Assembly: GCA_037146835.1 (NCBI GenBank)
Contig: JBAWWI010000067.1
Location: forward strand, 1-11,094
From: IMCC26256 sp037146835
GTDB lineage: Bacteria > Actinomycetota > Acidimicrobiia > IMCC26256
Direction of reading: 5' to 3'
DNA length: 11,094 nucleotides
Position 1 is the first letter of the stretch; the number at the start of each line of letters is the position of its first letter. The position numbers were made by a program, and so were the translations under genes. Positions 5,586-11,094 of the stretch are shown piece after piece. The notes beneath the pieces are model-generated. The model was given only the letters and a program-made list of their open reading frames with translations. It had not been told where the DNA came from and searched no databases.

Positions 5586-6416
5586 ATGCCTGCGAAGTCG
5601 AGCAAGTCTGCAAATAGCTCGGGTAGTTCTGGGGATCCAATTCTTGGGGCCTCAAGTGGCAAGAAGCGCAGACACTCAGTCTCGTCATGCAACGAGTATG
5701 AGCGATGCCCTCGTCGCTATGAGTATGGATACGTCCTTCGCCTTCCACAGGATCGCCATGTCCCGACCGCGTGGAGATACGGGAGCGTCGTGCACTCAGC
5801 CCTTGAGGCCGCATATAAGAAGGTGCTGCGCGGGGTGCCTCTGGCCCAGACGAAAGCTGTAGCGCTTGACGCTCTTCGGGCCGCGTGGGCAAAAGAGGAG
5901 ATGCCTGATGATGCAGAGTGGATCGCTCGCGCTGAGCAGGTTGTCGCAGATGCAATTGAGAAGGACCCAATCGGAGTCGCTGAGATCCTTGGAGTAGAGC
6001 AGTACTTCAAATCTTCAATGAATGCTGGGCTCGACTTTGGTGGTTTCTCAGATTTAGTGCTGCGACGCGATGAACGCACCGTGGAGATTGTTGACCACAA
6101 GGTCACTAGCCATGCGAGCACTGCAGAGGATCTTCAAATGAACGCGCAGCTCAATCTCTATGGCTTCTTCGCACTAGAGAAATACTCCTGGGCCGATCGA
6201 GTCGTGGTTACTCATCACTACCCACCACTTCGATCAACGGTTAGCGCTGAGCTATTACCAGAGAAGATGAACGAAGTAGTTGCATCGTTGGTTGGGTTAG
6301 CACGCCAAGCAGAGGCCGACACCGAGTTCGCTCCATGCCCCGGCGAGTACTGCTCAAGCTGTCCATGGGCCGATCGGTGCGATGCTGCGCCGGAGTCTGC
6401 AAGGAGTGCGAAATGA
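5586..6416 (+). CDS. RecB/Cas4-like PD-(D/E)XK nuclease with Fe-S cluster motif
   Basis: A 276-residue protein of the PD-(D/E)XK (PDDEXK_1, RecB-nuclease-domain) type. After a Ser-rich leader (1-27) come SVSSCNEYERCPRRYEY with Cys41, GSVVHSALE with His70, GFSDLVL with Asp156, EIVDHK with Asp170 and Lys172 as the catalytic core, and QMNAQLNLYG (184-193) as the Q-x3-Y motif. The C-terminus carries Cys256-x2-Cys259-x5-Cys265. Together with Cys41 this matches the 4Fe-4S staple of AddB and Cas4 proteins. It lacks any helicase domain and is much shorter than AddB or RecB, so it is a stand-alone nuclease, probably acting on DNA ends or single strands. The ATG at 5586 is chosen because ggaggg (5572-5577) lies 8 bases upstream; the GTG at 5577 overlaps that site. 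Its last 4 bases (ATGA) overlap the rmuC start, implying translational coupling. No cas1/cas2 genes or repeats are nearby, so a CRISPR role is not supported. Confidence 0.88.
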   Translation: MPAKSSKSANSSGSSGDPILGASSGKKRRHSVSSCNEYERCPRRYEYGYVLRLPQDRHVPTAWRYGSVVHSALEAAYKKVLRGVPLAQTKAVALDALRAAWAKEEMPDDAEWIARAEQVVADAIEKDPIGVAEILGVEQYFKSSMNAGLDFGGFSDLVLRRDERTVEIVDHKVTSHASTAEDLQMNAQLNLYGFFALEKYSWADRVVVTHHYPPLRSTVSAELLPEKMNEVVASLVGLARQAEADTEFAPCPGEYCSSCPWADRCDAAPESARSAK

Positions 6417-7636
6417 TTGTTATTGCGCTAGTAGTTGGTTTGGTTATCGGCGGTCTAGGCGTTTACGCATGGCATATGAGCAATGTCTCAGTTATGCGCG
6501 CAGAGTTAGTGACGGCACAGGCGGGGGCCGGATCAAGCGAAGCAATGCTGGCTCAGTTCAAGGCCGCCGCACAAGAAGCAGTTAGCGGAAGCACAGATCG
6601 CTTGATTCAGATGACCCAGGAGAAGATCGACCAGTCGAATCAATCTGCTGCGGCCGAGGCAGCAAAGCGACAAGTGGCGGTTGAGAATCTTGTGAAGCCA
6701 GTGGGGGAGCAGTTAGTAAAACTTCAGCAGCACATTGGGGAGGTAGAGAAGAAGCGCGCTGAAGATTCTGGGACCGTCAAGCAGATGGTTCGACAATTAG
6801 CTGCATCTACAAGCACTCTCACAACCGAGACCCGCGCCCTCAATAGCGCGATGAAGGACAGCAGTGTTCGCGGCTCGTGGGGCGAGATCCAGCTCAAGCG
6901 GATCGTTGAGTTGGCTGGCATGCAGGAGCACTGTGATTTTGAGGTGCAGGTTCATGTATCGGGGGAGGATGGATCTGGCCGGCCAGACATGGTGGTCCGG
7001 CTACCGCAGGCGCAGGCAATAGTTGTCGACTCCAAGGCTCCGCTCACTGCATATATGGATGCCTCTGGTTCTGACGACGAGGCCTATGTGAAGGCCCGCA
7101 TGAAAGCACATGGTGAAGCAATGGCGAGCCACGTCGATGCACTATCGAAGCGTAAATACACGGACTTAATCAATGGATCTGTAGATATCGTGATCATGTT
7201 TGTCCCTGGCGACGTTTTCTTGACTGCGGCGTATGAGGCTCGGCCAGGGCTCTTTGATGACGCTTTGAAGAAGGGCGTCTTTATCGCCACGCCGGTTACG
7301 TTGATAGCTCTACTCAAGGCCGTCTCTTATGGCTGGAACCAAGACATGCTCTCCCGAAATGCTGAGGAGATCGCAGCACTCGGGGGGACTCTTGTTGAGC
7401 GCGTCAAAACCTTCGCAGAGACATTCTCCAAGGTAGGTACGAGCCTCAAGGCTTCGGTAGACCATTACAACAGAGCTGTTGGCTCGATCGAGGGTCGCCT
7501 CCTGCCGACTGCGCGTTCGATGCAGGATCTCGCAAAACTCAATGCCACTCCGATCGCAGAGTTGAACCAAATAGAGGCGATTCCTAGGATCCCGGTTGCC
7601 GATGAGTTGCTCCCTGGTGCAGCCGAACTCGAGTAA
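6413..7636 (+). CDS. rmuC: DNA recombination protein RmuC
   Basis: A 407-residue RmuC-family protein. Residues 1-21 form an N-terminal membrane anchor (IVIALVVGLVIGGLGVYAW). Residues about 28-145 are a long helical, Gln/Ala/Glu-rich coiled coil. The conserved domain follows: SSVRGSWGEIQL (150-161), GRPDMVVRLP (189-198), and IVVDSKAPLTAY (203-214), whose Asp206 and Lys208 correspond to a PD-(D/E)XK-like core, then VDIVIMFVPGD, then FIATPVTLIALLKAVSYGW (290-308). In E. coli RmuC limits recombination at inverted repeats, and the family is proposed to be a membrane-tethered DNA nuclease; recent work also links it to restriction of foreign DNA. The ATG at 6413 overlaps the stop of the upstream nuclease and has aaggag (6401-6406) 6 bases before it; the longer frame from 6335 lacks this. 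The C-terminal tail is short. Family call secure. Confidence 0.95.
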   Translation: MIVIALVVGLVIGGLGVYAWHMSNVSVMRAELVTAQAGAGSSEAMLAQFKAAAQEAVSGSTDRLIQMTQEKIDQSNQSAAAEAAKRQVAVENLVKPVGEQLVKLQQHIGEVEKKRAEDSGTVKQMVRQLAASTSTLTTETRALNSAMKDSSVRGSWGEIQLKRIVELAGMQEHCDFEVQVHVSGEDGSGRPDMVVRLPQAQAIVVDSKAPLTAYMDASGSDDEAYVKARMKAHGEAMASHVDALSKRKYTDLINGSVDIVIMFVPGDVFLTAAYEARPGLFDDALKKGVFIATPVTLIALLKAVSYGWNQDMLSRNAEEIAALGGTLVERVKTFAETFSKVGTSLKASVDHYNRAVGSIEGRLLPTARSMQDLAKLNATPIAELNQIEAIPRIPVADELLPGAAELE

Positions 7637-7660
7637 CCCTGAGTTCGGATGCGCCGGGGT

Positions 7661-7686
7661 TCATCTTGCGATCTGTCGCAAGATGA
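7661..7686. terminator. Perfect 11-bp hairpin between convergent genes
   Basis: tcatcttgcga (7661-7671) and tcgcaagatga (7676-7686) are perfect reverse complements around a 4-base loop. It sits 25 bases after the rmuC stop and 27 bases from the stop of the leftward gene, the expected place for a bidirectional terminator. No T-run follows on the + strand. Confidence 0.7.
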
Positions 7687-7712
7687 TGCTGTGAATCCGC
7701 AGGCTTAGAGCC

Positions 7713-8693
7713 TCAGTCGAGAGTGTCGCTGGGGACTAGATCACGGCTTCGCTTAAGAGTTGTGGCGTCCGTGATTCCGTAAACATCGAAGAGAGTGCTC
7801 GTGACTAACTCGGCGATCTCTGAGGTGACGGGATTCTCAGCGAAGTCGGCTCTCGCAACCAGGACGTCTCCTTCAAGAGTCGGCTCACTCCAACCGATGC
7901 GATCAAGGACCGCCCTCGTCCCTACATCGAGGGTGAGTTCGTGCCCCGAATCATTGGTAATTACAAGAATCCCCCGAGGGTCACCCTCCAGCGAGACCCA
8001 AGAGCCGCTTGGTGTCTCAAAGGCCGCGTAGCTGTGCTCGTCATCGAAGTCTTCGCAGAGGAAGCGGCAACAGATCCCCGCTACCTCTGTGGCTACCTCG
8101 GCACGAGTTCGTCCATGTAATACCCAGTCATCGGATCCGAACCGTTCTCCGTTCTGCGAGGCCAGGCCAAGAGCGACAGCCGCTACGTGTTCGTAGAAGT
8201 GAATCTCGTCGTTGTCGCTATTTTGGCTTGTCACTCCAAGTAACGCTGCAGCTAGAGCACGCACAGATGCCGCCGATACTGAGTAACTAGCTTCGCCCTG
8301 TTGAACTGCCTCCAAGATCGCATCAAAATCGGGCTCACTACCTAGCTCGATTTCACGTGCGATTAGACCTGCTCGATTTGCAGATAACCACGAACTAAGC
8401 GCCGACGCCTCGAGAAGCGCAACTAAAGGCTGAGTATCAGGTATCGCAATAACTGGAGCCTCTGGGTCGCTTGGATCCCTGAAGCGTTGAACCAAATTAT
8501 CGAGTCCTTGGCCGGCGAGGTGTAAGCGCGCTGACTCAACGGTTGCTTCCCTAGCGCGTTCACCAAGAGCACTCAATCTCGCTCGAATCACTGCGGGGCT
8601 AGGACCACTCGTCTTGCCCGTAGCAGTCTTGCTGGCGTTTTTCTTAGTGGTGCTTTTTTTAGCGGTGCTGTTCTTCTTCTTTGAGTCTGTCAT
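7713..8693 (-). CDS. Probable TY-Chap domain protein with lysine-rich N-terminal tail
   Basis: A 326-residue cytoplasmic protein. Residues 4-28 are a low-complexity Lys/Ser/Thr tail with repeated KK and TKK pairs, similar in composition to nucleic-acid-binding tails. Residues 33-75 are helical. Residues about 85-215 contain alternating helices ending in a CCRFLCEDF stretch. Residues about 218-316 show the pattern strand-strand (SWVSLEGDP, ILVITNDS, ELTLDVG), then RIGWSEPT, then SEIAELVTSTLFDVYGI. This resembles the actinobacterial TY-Chap (YbjN/type-III-chaperone-like) C-terminal domain, in which a conserved Gly-Trp-x-x-Pro precedes a final helix. That call is from memory of the pattern and is tentative. 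The ATG at 8693 has AGGGGA just upstream. It is convergent with rmuC and divergent from the esterase gene. Function unknown; peptide binding is the family suggestion. Confidence 0.7.
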   Translation of the reverse strand: MTDSKKKNSTAKKSTTKKNASKTATGKTSGPSPAVIRARLSALGERAREATVESARLHLAGQGLDNLVQRFRDPSDPEAPVIAIPDTQPLVALLEASALSSWLSANRAGLIAREIELGSEPDFDAILEAVQQGEASYSVSAASVRALAAALLGVTSQNSDNDEIHFYEHVAAVALGLASQNGERFGSDDWVLHGRTRAEVATEVAGICCRFLCEDFDDEHSYAAFETPSGSWVSLEGDPRGILVITNDSGHELTLDVGTRAVLDRIGWSEPTLEGDVLVARADFAENPVTSEIAELVTSTLFDVYGITDATTLKRSRDLVPSDTLD

Positions 8694-8913
8694 TTTCGTT
8701 CCCCTTATTGGTTGGTGTTGCTTTGAGTTGGGCTTGATTCAGGTAGCTGTTGCTGCCCGGTGCGTGTCACGTAATGCATTGTGCCTTAGGGGTGTGACAG
8801 TGAATGAGGACGGGGTAAGACTGCTTGGCCGGTGCCGAGTTGTTTGCTGGCATTTGCTTTATGCTCAAAGCTTGGAGTCCCTCGTGGAGCCTCTCGTGGA
8901 TGGAGAATTCTTG
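8694..8913. other. Divergent intergenic region
   Basis: A 220-base gap between the leftward lysine-tailed gene and the rightward esterase; it must carry both promoters. A continuous open frame crosses it on the + strand but starts as antisense of the Lys-rich tail and encodes Cys/Val-rich nonsense, so I read it as non-coding. A tandem ctcgtgga pair lies near 8881-8900, just before the esterase ribosome-binding site. I see no confident promoter boxes. Confidence 0.4.
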
Positions 8914-9972
8914 ATGAAAAGGTTTATTTCTGTTTCTGTCGTCACGTTGAGTCTGGTTGCTGGAGTATCCGCGCCGGCGTGGGGAGGGCCCTTGAAGCGC
9001 CCTCAAACTCCGATAGGGGTAGTGAAAAAGGGTTCTCCTGGATGCGCAATCAAAAACAGCGCCGCTGATCTAGCCATAGATGCGAAGATCGATCTCGCTG
9101 TGCCAAACGTCGCGCCCGAACTCTCAACACGTTGGTACTACCGACACATTCCTCCTCAGCCAGATGGCATAAAGCCGCTTCCCCTAGTCGTCGACCTGCA
9201 TGGGTATAGCGAAGGTGCAACGGTCCATCAGGGGATGAGTTCGCTCGGTAAATACGGAGACAAGAAAGGTTTCATCACAGTCACACCTCAGGGGCAAGGA
9301 GTAGTGCCGCGTTGGGACACTGCGCTAAAGGGAAGCCCTGACGTTGCATTTATCAAAGCGATGATTTCGGATGTAGAGAAGAATCTCTGTGTTGATACAA
9401 ACCGCGTATTTGTTACCGGATTGTCGAATGGTGCGTTTATGGCCTCAACCCTTGCGTGCGTCCTCTCAAGGCAAATTGCCGCGGTTGCACCAGTCGCTGG
9501 GGTACGGGCACCTAAGGGCTGCAGGCAATCGCGCGCGGTTCCGGTAGTCGCATTTCATGGCACGGAAGACGGTTTTGTTGGCTACGACGGTGGAATAGGT
9601 GATAGAGCAAGAAGTCTCCCTGCGGCCGACGGCTCCGGCAAGACGCTCGAAGAGTCCGGACAACTTCCTAAAGCATCCTCAAAAGGTCCGAGCGTTCCCG
9701 AGACAATGCAGGCAATTGCTCGGAGAAATAGTTGCAACGCGAAGCAGTTGCAGAACAGAGTCTCAAGTGACGTCACACGCATTAGTTATGAGTGTTCGAA
9801 GGGTCGCGACGTAGTGCTGTATCGCGTGACAGGTGGTGGGCATACCTGGCCAGGTAGTGCATTTTCCCAGCAGATCGAAGCCTTTGTTGGTAAGACAACA
9901 ATGACAATCTCCGCAAATGAAATTATGTGGAGGTTCTTCGTTAAACACCCATTGGTGAAGAACACAAAATAG
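8914..9972 (+). CDS. Secreted PHB-depolymerase/feruloyl-esterase family hydrolase
   Basis: A 352-residue exported alpha/beta-hydrolase of the poly(3-hydroxybutyrate) depolymerase / LpqC / feruloyl esterase type. Residues 1-24 are a signal peptide (Lys-Arg, then a Val/Leu/Ser core, then Ala-Pro-Ala-Trp-Gly). DLHGYSEGA (94-102) forms the oxyanion-hole strand. GLSNGAF places the nucleophile Ser171 in G-x-S-x-G. AFHGTEDGFVGYDGG supplies Asp219, and GGGHTWPG supplies His310, completing the triad. Six cysteines in the mature part (44, 159, 182, 203, 274, 294) suggest disulfides outside the cell. No separate substrate-binding or linker domain is present, so soluble esters or oligomers are as likely as polymer granules. 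The ATG at 8914 is chosen because ggaga (8902-8906) is well placed and it alone gives a proper signal peptide. The collagen-like gene follows 189 bases later with its own structured leader. Confidence 0.9.
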   Translation: MKRFISVSVVTLSLVAGVSAPAWGGPLKRPQTPIGVVKKGSPGCAIKNSAADLAIDAKIDLAVPNVAPELSTRWYYRHIPPQPDGIKPLPLVVDLHGYSEGATVHQGMSSLGKYGDKKGFITVTPQGQGVVPRWDTALKGSPDVAFIKAMISDVEKNLCVDTNRVFVTGLSNGAFMASTLACVLSRQIAAVAPVAGVRAPKGCRQSRAVPVVAFHGTEDGFVGYDGGIGDRARSLPAADGSGKTLEESGQLPKASSKGPSVPETMQAIARRNSCNAKQLQNRVSSDVTRISYECSKGRDVVLYRVTGGGHTWPGSAFSQQIEAFVGKTTMTISANEIMWRFFVKHPLVKNTK

Positions 9973-9999
9973 GGCTCCGTAAGGTTTCGGTAAGGGTAG

Positions 10000-10049
10000 G
10001 AGCGTGTGTTTTAGCCGCTCTGTGACTGCCTCTTAGGCACTAATGCCTA
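10000..10049 (+). terminator. Two stem-loops after esterase gene
   Basis: gagcg (10000-10004) pairs with cgctc (10016-10020) across a loop containing tttt, and taggca (10034-10039) pairs with tgccta (10044-10049). They lie 27-77 bases after the esterase stop. Neither has a trailing T-run, so the terminator call is weak. The taggag at 9997-10002 could also pair with the ctccta arm of the downstream start-site hairpin. Confidence 0.35.
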
Positions 10050-10065
10050 TGCCCGATCATCAAAA

Positions 10066-10161
10066 TTGCGTATAGCCATTTCCCCATTTTGGGGGGTTAC
10101 GTAGCAAGGCCGATTCGGCATTATTTCTCCTAGGAATCCCCCCTTTATCTAGGAGATATAA
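10066..10161 (+). promoter_or_regulatory. Structured 5' leader with ribosome-site-sequestering hairpin
   Basis: Three nearly abutting inverted repeats precede the collagen-like gene. The first is ttgcgta (10066-10072) with tacg...caa (10098-10107, 3-base bulge), enclosing cccca/tgggg (10082-10086 with 10090-10094). The second is gccg-att-cggc (10109-10119). The third is ttat-t-tctcctag (10121-10133) with ctaggaga-t-ataa (10149-10161): 12 pairs and one T-T mismatch. The right arm of the third contains the entire ribosome-binding site aggaga (10151-10156) and ends on the base directly before the ATG, so the folded RNA should block initiation. This layout is typical of RNA thermometers, riboswitch output stems or protein-controlled leaders. 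No known riboswitch aptamer was recognised. Confidence 0.6.
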
Positions 10162-11094
10162 ATGTCATCGAAGCGCACACTTGTTCTCGCAACTCTCGGC
10201 ACCGTTGTCCTCGGAGCAGTGCCAGTCGCCGCGGGCGCAATGACACGTTCAGAGACCGGCTTGAAAGACAAGAATCAAAAGGTAGAGATCCTTCCCGTGT
10301 CCGCGACTACATACGCGACGACCGGGTGGCTCTGCTACAACATGGTCACGAACACGATTAGCCATGTCTCGGTAAGCGCTGATGGCTGCACCGCGGACGA
10401 AGTGCCTCTTGCTATCGGTGGATATGCAGGGCCGACCGGTGCAGCAGGGCTTGTTGGGCCTACTGGTCCCACCGGCGCTAAGGGTGCGACAGGACCATCG
10501 GTCACTGGGGCAACGGGTGCAACTGGAGCAACAGGTGCGAAGGGTGCAACGGGCCCTACTGGACCTACTGGACCTAAGGGCGCAACAGGCAATCAAGGAA
10601 ATACTGGTGCTGATGGTGCTAATGGTGCTAATGGTGCGAATGGCGCCAAGGGAGCAACTGGTGCAGCGGGGGCCAAGGGTGACACTGGACCTGCGGGAGC
10701 AACGGGCGCTCAGGGCTCAGCAGGCGCCGCCGGAGCCAAGGGCGCGACTGGCACTACCGGTGTCAAGGGTGCCACTGGATCGAGCGTCACTGGTGCTACC
10801 GGTGCCGATGGAGCGACGGGCGCCAAGGGTGCTACTGGATCTAACGGAGCCGCTGGAGCAGCCGGATCTAACGGATCTAACGGTGCCGCTGGACCCGCTG
10901 GTCCTGTCGGACCTCAGGGCCCTGCCGGCGCAACGGGAGACCAGGGACTAAAGGGTGTCACGGGTGCGACTGGAGCTCAGGGTGACCCCGGAGCGATCGG
11001 TTCAACCGGCGCATTGTGGGTTGGAGCAACAGGTGCCACTGGTGCGACTGGTTCTAACGGTTCTAACGGTGTCGATGGTGCGACTGGTGCCAAC
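10162..11094 (+). CDS. Collagen-like Gly-X-Y repeat surface protein, 3' end outside window
   Basis: 311 codons are open to the window edge with no stop, so the gene is 3'-truncated by the window. Residues 1-26 form a signal peptide (SSKRTLVLAT, then a Val/Leu/Ala core, then PVAAGA). Residues 27-86 form a small non-repetitive head with two Cys (58, 76). From Gly87 onward the protein is Gly-X-Y triplets rich in GAT, GPT, GAK and GSN. Three interruptions each put four residues between glycines: at 111-116 (GPSVTG), 206-211 (GSSVTG) and 283-288 (GALWVG). Thr in Y positions is common, as in Bacillus exosporium collagens, where Thr can be glycosylated and stabilises the helix without hydroxyproline. 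A trimeric extracellular fibre is expected; the anchoring domain should lie beyond the window. The ATG at 10162 has aggaga 5 bases before it. Opposite-strand and frame-shifted open frames here are products of the repeat. Confidence 0.93.
   Translation, partial: MSSKRTLVLATLGTVVLGAVPVAAGAMTRSETGLKDKNQKVEILPVSATTYATTGWLCYNMVTNTISHVSVSADGCTADEVPLAIGGYAGPTGAAGLVGPTGPTGAKGATGPSVTGATGATGATGAKGATGPTGPTGPKGATGNQGNTGADGANGANGANGAKGATGAAGAKGDTGPAGATGAQGSAGAAGAKGATGTTGVKGATGSSVTGATGADGATGAKGATGSNGAAGAAGSNGSNGAAGPAGPVGPQGPAGATGDQGLKGVTGATGAQGDPGAIGSTGALWVGATGATGATGSNGSNGVDGATGAN

Noticed and set aside
5586..6416. Cas4 of a CRISPR system
   Set aside because: The motif set fits Cas4/AddB-like nucleases, but there are no cas genes or CRISPR repeats nearby and the partner gene is rmuC.
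8614..8913. 100-residue N-terminal extension of the esterase
   Set aside because: It begins as antisense of the Lys-rich tail of the opposite gene; the ATG at 8914 has a ribosome-binding site and yields a proper signal peptide.
10249..10951. Open frames on the minus strand (Pro-Val-Ala repeats) and in a shifted + frame over the collagen gene
   Set aside because: They are translations of the Gly-X-Y coding repeat in other frames; the true frame has a signal peptide, ribosome-binding site and Gly at every third residue.
10440..11094. CRISPR-like or tandem-repeat array
   Set aside because: The repetition is 9-bp codon-level Gly-X-Y degeneracy inside a coding frame, with no conserved repeats and unique spacers.

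Overview
The window reads as ordinary chromosomal DNA of a moderately GC-rich actinobacterium, GC roughly in the mid-50s by eye. The pointers are an F420-type luciferase-like oxidoreductase, a Thr-rich FKBP lipoprotein, a DUF1003 membrane protein, an RmuC/RecB-like nuclease pair and a probable TY-Chap domain protein. A freshwater or marine actinobacterium (for example Acidimicrobiia-like) is plausible but is inference. There are no rRNA or tRNA genes, insertion sequences, phage genes or CRISPR arrays that I can support. Genes are tightly packed, and no gene-free stretch exceeds about 240 bases.

Left part (1-2335): an unrecognised basic protein runs rightward, possibly entering from outside the window. 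An FKBP-type peptidyl-prolyl isomerase lipoprotein runs leftward. Upstream of it lies a large nested inverted repeat followed by T10G9. Then come a 48-residue one-helix membrane protein and a NYN (PIN-like) domain protein, both rightward, separated by a degenerate 4-bp periodic repeat. The NYN gene converges with the next gene, and one long hairpin contains both stop codons.

Middle (2330-5423): a DUF1003 two-helix membrane protein runs leftward. It is divergent from an FMN-dependent 2-hydroxy-acid oxidase/dehydrogenase (LldD/glycolate oxidase family), which is followed by an LLM-class, probably F420-dependent, oxidoreductase. These are small-molecule redox enzymes.

Right-middle (5586-8693): a RecB/Cas4-like PD-(D/E)XK nuclease with a putative 4Fe-4S cluster overlaps by 4 bp the start of rmuC, a second nuclease-fold protein. 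They look like a co-translated DNA-repair or DNA-restriction pair. A perfect 11-bp hairpin separates them from a convergent gene for a probable TY-Chap domain protein with a lysine-rich N-terminal tail.

Right end (8914-11094): a secreted poly(3-hydroxybutyrate)-depolymerase/feruloyl-esterase-type hydrolase is followed by the start of a secreted collagen-like Gly-X-Y protein that runs off the window. The leader of the collagen-like gene folds into adjacent stem-loops. The last pairs with the whole ribosome-binding site and closes immediately before the ATG, making it a good candidate for a translation-controlling RNA element. This leader and the collagen gene are, in my view, the most interesting part of the window.
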